NCBI GenBank assembly: GCA_025506515.1
Contig: CM046452.1
Location: 69,706,580-69,770,579, forward strand
Source: Flaveria trinervia
Taxonomy: Eukaryota; Streptophyta; Magnoliopsida; Asterales; Asteraceae
Reading direction: 5' to 3'
Length of the DNA: 64,000 nt
The notes under the pieces were generated by a model that ran no database searches, was not told the origin of the DNA, and saw only the letters and a list, made by a program, of their open reading frames with translations. The first letter of the stretch is position 1. Each line of letters starts with the position of its first letter. Below are positions 57,391 to 64,000 of this stretch, in pieces. The translations under genes and the position numbers were made by a program.

Positions 57391-58746
57391 GTTGCTGTGT
57401 GTGAATTCCTTCTTGTGTGTGTGTGTGTATGTCGTGTGATGTTAAGGTGACATCGACACGGTTGCCATTGCTAAATGTTAAAGTCAACACTATCAAACTT
57501 GCTAATGTTATCCCAAATCAAATCAACTTAACATTTTTCAGTTATCAACAACCAATTCATAACTACTAATATTTACCGAATACTTATCTTATAACAATGG
57601 AACTTTTACACAAATATCACCGATAATGGCAACGACTTCTAGTACTTGGATCTACATAGGGTCTAATACGTGTGTCTGCTTGTGTGAGTTACACGCGACC
57701 GAACTGATACAACTCGAACCAATTGAACATTACTATTTACTTTATACATATCATTAATGCTTAACAATAACTGTCAATAGGTGTTTGACCGTTCATTGCA
57801 TACAACATTTGGAAACTTTGATCATTCATAATTACCACTTAACAAGTGAGTTTCGTGGCCCCTTTTTATGCTTATGCAACATTTCAATTATTTACAAACA
57901 TGGGGGAAAGTATGCTCACCCATTTTCTTCATGCTGTACAACTTACATACAATTTACATACTTGGAATCAACGTGATACTGTTTTGTGAGTACTTATCTG
58001 ATGCATGCTTGAGTTTGCTGTGTGGTACTTTCTTTACAACCATTTAATTCCGGTGTTGGAACGGATAGGTATTGGTAGTACTACTGGGTTGACACCTCCA
58101 TCCTTGTTTGTTGGTATACTAGTTAGTACCAACAGTGGCCAGGAACGGGCCTTGGGTGAATATATTTCGACAAGATTCTGTGTGTACGTCGTTAGGTTTG
58201 GTTGTAAAGATCATGTTATGTGATTTTGCTTACTTATAATTGTATTCACGGTATTCCACAACGATTACTATACAACATCAATTACTTATTTACTATTTAA
58301 ACTTGCGAGCTCACCAACAATTTTGTTAACCATTCTGAGCATATCTTTTCAGGTGACAATGCTAATTGAAGATCTAGGTGTGCTGCCTTAGTAGAGACCC
58401 TAGGATGCATTTTTGAGACTAAACATACTTGACAAACACTCATTTTGGAATCATTGTTGTAGTATGATTTAAACAACATCATTCTTTTGATACTTGTTCC
58501 CAGGTTGTAGGAATTACAATACGATGTTATCTTAATTTGATTATGTGAATCATTTATCATGCTATGCTTATGGCTATGTTGTCATGAATATTGACTAAAC
58601 ACGACACAAGTCTCATTTGTGTTGGGTGTCGTCATGACACGCTTGTCATCATTTATTATATTGCATCTCTATTGCTTACCATGTGTTATGACGATCCCGT
58701 CTCGTTACATCCTCATGTTTCTGCTTTTAGCGAGGGTGTGACAGAC

Positions 58747-58760
58747 TGGTATCAGAGCCA
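58747..58760 (+). promoter_or_regulatory. Primer-binding site of gypsy B
   Basis: TGGTATCAGAGCCA, three bases after the LTR, complementary to plant initiator tRNA-Met as usual for this group. Confidence 0.9.
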
Positions 58761-59340
58761 TTGGTAATAGAGAATTAGGCAATTCACTTGACCTAGACTA
58801 TAACCTAGGAACCTTCATGTAGATTTGCATGCTAGGATTTGTGTGCATTTTGTATCTCATGTATGTGTTCCTCTTTACTTGTTCATTTATCTATCTGCCT
58901 TGTGATCTATTCACCCAATGAGAGAGCCCTTGTGCTCACTCTTTATGGGATGCTTCTATTGGATCTTTCGTTCCCTCTGCGCGCCGAGTTGGTTTATCAA
59001 ATTCGGGTACTGAACCCGAAGAGATCTTCACAGATCATGCTATAGCGCTTGACCTTGGACATTGAATTTGACCCTGAGGAGGTTATGTCTGAAACCTCGA
59101 AAGAGGAGGAGATAGACAACCTTCGCTAGACTAACGTGATTATATGCATGGATTTGCAATTATTATGATGGACTACTGTTGGAACATTATCAATTCATGG
59201 TGTGAGAACTACACGACTTGTATGTGATGTGTGGTAACAACAAGTGTAATATTAACTTGGAATGTTGGATCTTGATGGACGATGTGGACAATATACTTTG
59301 AAATGGTTAAAGCTTGTGTTTTTATTACTTTTATGATTAG

Positions 59341-60700
59341 AAAATTTCGCCTCAAAGAATTACCCGCAATAACAGCGGTGGAAGTGAAGCCCCGAGGGGC
59401 AGAGGCAGAGGCAGAGGTAGAGCACCAAGAACAAGTGATGGCCCTTCCAGTAATAATCAGGGAACCGGAAACACTGACATGGCAGCTCTGATCGCTCAAC
59501 AGCTGGCCGCATTGATCCCGACTATTGTGGCCCAAGTGAGCGATGCTCTTAAGAATCACCACCCCCACGGGGATGGTGGCAATGATAATGAAGATAATGG
59601 GAACCCGACTGGGAATGAGAGCAACTTGGAGACCGGGAATGGTGGAACAACCGGTAATGAGACTGGGGTTGTTAATGCTAGAAGGGGATGTTCGTATAAG
59701 GAATTTGCGGCTTGTAAACTGAAGGAGTTTGATAGAAAAGGTGGAGCGATGGCCTTGACCAGATGGCTTGAGAAAATGGAGTCAGTGATTGAAATCAGTG
59801 AATGCCTCGATAGCCAAAAAATCAAGTATGCCACGTGTTCACTACTGGGCAAAGCACTAACTTGGTGGAACACCCAGGTTCAGGCTAGGGGAAGAGAACC
59901 AGCGATGCAGATGTCATGGGATGAATTTAAGGCCCTAATCACTGAAGAATACTGCCCCTCAATGAGATGTAGAAATTGGAGCATGAATTATGGAATCATG
60001 CTATGGTGGGGGCTAGGCACGCAACTTACACTGACCATTTTCATGAGTTGGCAAGATTGGTTCCACATCTGGTCACTCCAGAATCAAAGAGGATCGAGAG
60101 GTATATTTGGGGACTTGCGCCTCAAATCCAGGCGATGGTAACAGCAGCTGCTCCTCCTACGATCCAGAGCGCAATTCTGAAGGCTGGCGCTCTGACATAT
60201 GAGATGGTGAGAACAGGGGTCTTGGGAAGAGGAGCAGAGAAAAGAAAGGATGTTAGGGAAACGAGCCGGTCGAGTGCCGGGAAATTTGACAAAAGAGCCA
60301 AGAGAACCAGGAATTTTGTGGCCGTGACACAGGGCAAAAGAGATTATGTTGGGCCGCACCCCAAATGTGATAGGTGCAACTTCCATCATCCCCCAGGAAT
60401 GCCGTGCCGGGTGTGCGTGAACTGTAGACGCTCGGGGAATCTAGCAAAAGACTGCAGAGTGGCGCCAAATCTGGTGGCACCGGTCAACGCGGTTAACCCC
60501 GCCGGGAATGCCAGGGTCTGTTATGAGTGTGGAGGCCCTGATCACTACAGAAACATGTGCCCCAGACTGAATTGGGCACCGGGTCAGCAAGGAAACAACC
60601 AGCAACAGGCGATGGCCATAGCTGGAAATCAAGGCCCGGCAAATCAAGGAAATACAACTCGGGGACGTGCATTTGTCATTGGAGCTAATGATGCCCGTCA
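59341..60700 (+). pseudogene. Gypsy B gag (decayed)
   Basis: The Gag-like frame is visible from about 59341 (Gly/Arg-rich start, then MAALIAQQLAALIP at 59479). No good start codon remains upstream in that frame. The capsid part includes ACKLKEFDRKGGAMALTRWL and LTWWNTQVQARG. The frame breaks near 59961, in a short A run, and continues from 59976. Two zinc knuckles follow. In the first (CVNCRRSGNLAKDC) the histidine is Asn. The second (CYECGGPDHYRNMC) is intact. Confidence 0.88.
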
Positions 60701-63700
60701 GGACCCGAATGTTGTCACGGGTACGCACTTACTCAATAATCACTTTGCATCTATATTATTTGACACTGGAATAGACAATAGCTTTATATCTTCTGAGTTT
60801 GTGCAATTGCTTGATTTGAGCCCTAGTAGGCTAGAAATTAGCTACTCCATAAAATTGGCCAATGGTAGGGTTGTACGGGCCGGTGAAATCATTAGAAAGT
60901 GCTCGATGATATTGGAGGACCATGCCTTTGATATAGACTTGATACCCTTTGAGTTAGGAAGTTTCGATGTGATTGTGGGAATGGATTGATTGTCGAAACA
61001 CGGAGCTGAGATTGTCTGTCAAGACAAAGTAGTACGAATCCCTATGCCAAACGGGGAGGTACTCAGAATTCAAGGAGAACGACCGGGAAGAAACCTAAAG
61101 CTTATCTCTTGCATGAAAGCGCGCCGAAGTTTACGAAAGCAATGCTACGCGTTTCTGGTTCACGTAGTAGAAAAGAAGGAAGAAGAGAGGAAATTGATAG
61201 ATATTCCAGTGGTACGGGACTACCCAGATGTATTTCTTGATGACTTGTCTGGTTTGCCTCCTCCACGACAAGTGGAATTTCGTATAGATTTGGTTCCTGG
61301 AGCTACACTGGTGGCAAAGACGCCATATCGGTTAGCACCATCAGAAATGCAAGAGTTATTTAGTTAATTATAGGAACTACTAGAGAAGGGTTTTATCCGG
61401 CCAAGTCACTCATCATAGGGAGCATTGGTGTTATTTGTCAAAAAGAAAGATGGGTCGTTCCAAATGTGTATCGATTACCGTGAGTTGAACAAGTTAACCG
61501 TGAAGATTCGATATCCTCTCCCCAGGATCGACGATCTATTTGACCAGCTGCAAGGAGCTTCATATTTCTCCAAGATCGACCTTCGTTCTGGATATCATAA
61601 TCTAAGGGTTTTCGAGGATGACATACCAAAAACAGCATTTTGAACTCGTTATGGGCACTATGAGTTTTTGGTTAAGCCGTTCGGGTTGACTAACACACCA
61701 GCTGTGTTTATGGACCTAATGAATCGGGTGTGTAAACCTTATTTGGATAAGTTCGTGATCATATTCATAGACGATATACTTATCTACTCCCGATCGAAAG
61801 ATGATCATGAAGAAAACCTTCAGGCAATGCTGGAACTGTTACGGGAAAAGAAACTTTATGCCAAGTTCTCAAAGTGTGAATTCTGGTTACGGGAAGTGAA
61901 GTTTTTGGGTCATGTGGTTAACAAGGATGGGATTCATGTAGATCCCAGCAAGATTGAAGCGGTGAAGAAATAGGATGCACCCCAGACACCTTCAGAGATA
62001 CGACAATTCTTAGGATTGGCCAGGTACTATCGTCGCTTCATCGTGAATTTTTCAAAAATCGCTCAACCATTAACACTGCTGACTCAGAAAGACAAGAAGT
62101 TTGATTGGGGACATGCACAAGAACAAACATTTCAAACATTGAAAGAGAAGTTGTGCAACACACCGATATTGTCCCTCCCAGACGGAATTGATGATTTTGT
62201 GGTATACTGCGATGCTTCACATCAAGGACTGGGATGTGTACTAATGCAGAAGGATAAGGTGATTGCCTACGCTTCGCGACAACTTAAGGTGCACGAAAAG
62301 AACTATACAACCCATGATTTGGAGTTGGGCGCTGTAGTATTTGCACTTAAGATATGGAGGCATTACCTGTATGGAACCAAATGCATTATCTACACAGATC
62401 ATAAGAGCCTCCAACAAATCCTGGATCAGAAGGAACTTAATATGCGTTAGCGACGCTGGGTAGAGCTACTTAGCGACTACGATTGTGAAATCTGGTATCA
62501 TTCGGGGAAAGCAAACGTGGTGGCTGATGCTTTAAGCCGCAAAGAACGCGCGAAACCACTATGCACTCGAGCGTTGGGATTGACTATTCAAACGAATTTG
62601 AAAGCCCAGATCCAAATTGCACAAAGTGAGGCATTGAAAGAAGAAAACCTTGTGGGAGAAGAATTCCGAGGGTTGGATAAACAAATGAGTTGCAAGGATG
62701 ATGACATACAGTACTTCATGGATCGTATATGGGTACCTAGATGGGGAGGTGTATGTACCTTAGTCATGGATGAAACACATAGGATGCGATATTCTATTTA
62801 TCCTGGTGCAGACAAGATGTACCACGATCTTAAAGATCTGTACTGGTGGCCAGGCATGAAGAAGGACATTGCTATGTATGTAAGCAAATGCTTAACATGC
62901 TCAAAAGTTTAAGCTGAACATTAGAAACCATCAGGATTATTACAGCAACCTGAGATTCCTAAGTGGAAATGGGAGAACATAGCCATGGATTTTATTACCA
63001 AACTCCCTAGAACGAGCAGCGGGCATGACTCGATATGGGTCGTAGTGGATCGGATGACGAAGACAGCTCATTTCTTGCCGATCCGAGAAGAATACAAAAT
63101 GGATAAGTTAGCGAGATTGTACATCAAGGAGGTCGTGACAAGGCACGGAGTGCCGGTGTTGATCATATCCGACCGTGACAGTCGATTTACTTCACGATTT
63201 TGGCAGACATTGCAGAAAGTGATGGACACTCGATTAGATATGAGTACCGCCTATCACCCGCAGACAAACGCCCAAAGTGAACGAACTATACAAACGTTGG
63301 AAGACATGCTGAGGGCGTGTGTAATCGACTTTGGTGGTAGTTGGGACACACATCTACCGCTGATTGAGTTCTCTTACAACACAGCTACCATACGAGCATT
63401 AGATGTGCTCCATTCGAAGTATTGTACGGAAGGAAATGTTGATCACCCGTTTGTTGGGCCGAAGTTGGTGAAAGTCAGTTGATAGGCCCAGAGATCATTC
63501 AAGAAACAACCGACAAGATTTTCCAAATCAAAGATAGACTAAAAGCTGCCAGAGACCGCCAAAAGAGCTATGTCGACCACCGTCGGAAGCCTCTAGAATT
63601 TAACATTGGGGATCGAGTTTTACTCAAAGTCTCTCCTTGGAAAGGAATTGTTCGGTTTGGAAAGAAAAGGAAGTTAGCCCCAAGATACGTAAGACCGTTC

Positions 63701-63955
63701 GAGATTACAGAAAGAATCGGTCCAGTGGCTTACCGATTGAGGTTACCACAAGAACTCAGCGGCATACATGATACTTTCCATGTGTCGAATCTCAAGAAGT
63801 GTTTGGCTGATAAATCCTTTCATGTGCCAATTGAGGACATCAAGATCAACGAAAAGCTTTATTTTGTCGAGGAACCCGTTGAGATCATGGATCGAAAGGT
63901 CAAGAAATTGAGGCGCATCAGAATACCAATTGTCCGCGTGAGATGGAATTAAAAA
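60701..63955 (+). pseudogene. Gypsy B pol: protease, reverse transcriptase, RNase H, integrase (decayed)
   Basis: The protease shows LFDTG near 60757. The reverse transcriptase has FVKKKDGS, MCIDYRELNKLT, KIDLRSGYH and the catalytic FIDDILIYS near 61765. RNase H has YCDASHQGLGCVL and TDHKSLQQIL. Integrase shows the HHCC zone (GADKMYHDL, WWPGMKKD, CLTCSK), a DFITKLPRT Asp, an IISDRDSRFTSRFW Asp and the AQSERTIQ Glu. In-frame stops lie at 60987, 61365, 61371, 61416, 61641, 61971, 62448, 62910 and 62922; each differs by one transition from a Trp, Arg or Gln codon. One frame break lies near 63380. The coding sense ends at 63950. Confidence 0.92.
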
Positions 63956-64000
63956 CGAGGGCCAGAGTTTACATGGGAACGGGAAGACCAGATGAAACTT

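Larger units (their letters stand above)
56165..58743 (+). repeat. 5' LTR of gypsy B, about 2.6 kb
   Basis: It starts TGTGACATTCGTCACC and ends GAGGGTGTGACA. The 3' border is fixed by the primer-binding site. The 5' border is set where the minus-strand ORF3 coding sense stops. A TATATAA box is at 56541-56547, followed about 25 bp later by a CT-rich leader, so transcription probably starts near 56570. Confidence 0.8.
56165..64000 (+). mobile_element. Ty3/gypsy element B, 5' LTR to end of pol (runs off window)
   Basis: The order is LTR (56165-58743), primer-binding site, gag with zinc knuckles, protease, reverse transcriptase, RNase H, integrase and C-terminal domain. Reverse transcriptase before integrase marks the gypsy superfamily. 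The sequence style is that of the Tekay/Del chromovirus group (inferred). AGTGA at 56160-56164 is the likely left copy of the target-site duplication. The 3' LTR is beyond 64000. About 3.5 kb of pol is in one frame broken mainly by point stops. Confidence 0.92.

Noticed and set aside
56751..57496. Overlapping minus-strand frames with Thr/His/Ser-rich products
   Set aside because: They read the GTGCGACTG array of the gypsy B LTR backwards and have no family resemblance.

Overview
The window is nuclear DNA from a flowering plant, almost certainly a eudicot. It is AT-rich, its genes are split by plant-type introns, and it is crowded with Ty1/copia and Ty3/gypsy LTR retrotransposons and small DNA transposons. 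Several retroelement traits recall Asteraceae genomes: a Sirevirus-like copia element with a large third ORF, and gypsy LTRs opening with TGTCACACCCC or TGTGACATTC. That family-level placement is inference.

Three host genes are supported, all on the minus strand. (1) 20171-22777 is a three-exon gene for a protein of about 168 residues that I do not recognise. (2) 26212-38943 is a twelve-exon FAB1/PIKfyve-type phosphatidylinositol 3-phosphate 5-kinase gene of the plant class without a visible FYVE finger. (3) 43824-49718 is a six-exon RABC1/Rab18-type small GTPase. FAB1 and RABC1 splice correctly on paper, but each carries 1-nt losses inside short homopolymers that break the frame. This suggests unpolished sequence or very recent inactivation. 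Both act in endomembrane traffic, but nothing shows that they work together.

Layout: 1-3676 is gene-free with a 233-bp tandem duplication. 3677-15993 is a complete but decayed Sirevirus-like copia element (LTR, PBS, gag, pol, an extra 3' ORF region, PPT, LTR). 16000-20170 is gene-free. 20171-22777 is gene 1, with a 1.4-kb Mutator-like (MULE) element 140 bp upstream of its ATG (22918-24316). 26212-38943 is FAB1; its last intron holds a gag-less copia element (26903-30388, opposite strand), and another intron holds a 492-bp CpG-rich element with a 9-bp target-site duplication (33154-33645). 39953-40276 looks like a hAT-type MITE. 43824-49718 is RABC1, with a second copy of the same MULE family in its third intron (45742-47382, perfect 9-bp target-site duplication).

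From 50257 to the right edge lies a nest of transposons. A decayed hAT transposase (minus) is split by gypsy A (minus). Gypsy A is split by the 3' end of a second Sirevirus-like element (minus), which is split by gypsy B (plus). Gypsy B runs off the window and is decayed mainly by point nonsense changes of the C-to-T type.

The most curious signals are arrays of short near-palindromic words in the LTR elements: CTTCCGAAG/CTTCGGAAG throughout the first Sirevirus-like element, and an AGTCGYRCGACT-type word shared by the LTRs of two unrelated elements in the right-hand nest. I found no CRISPR array, operon or bacterial-type system.
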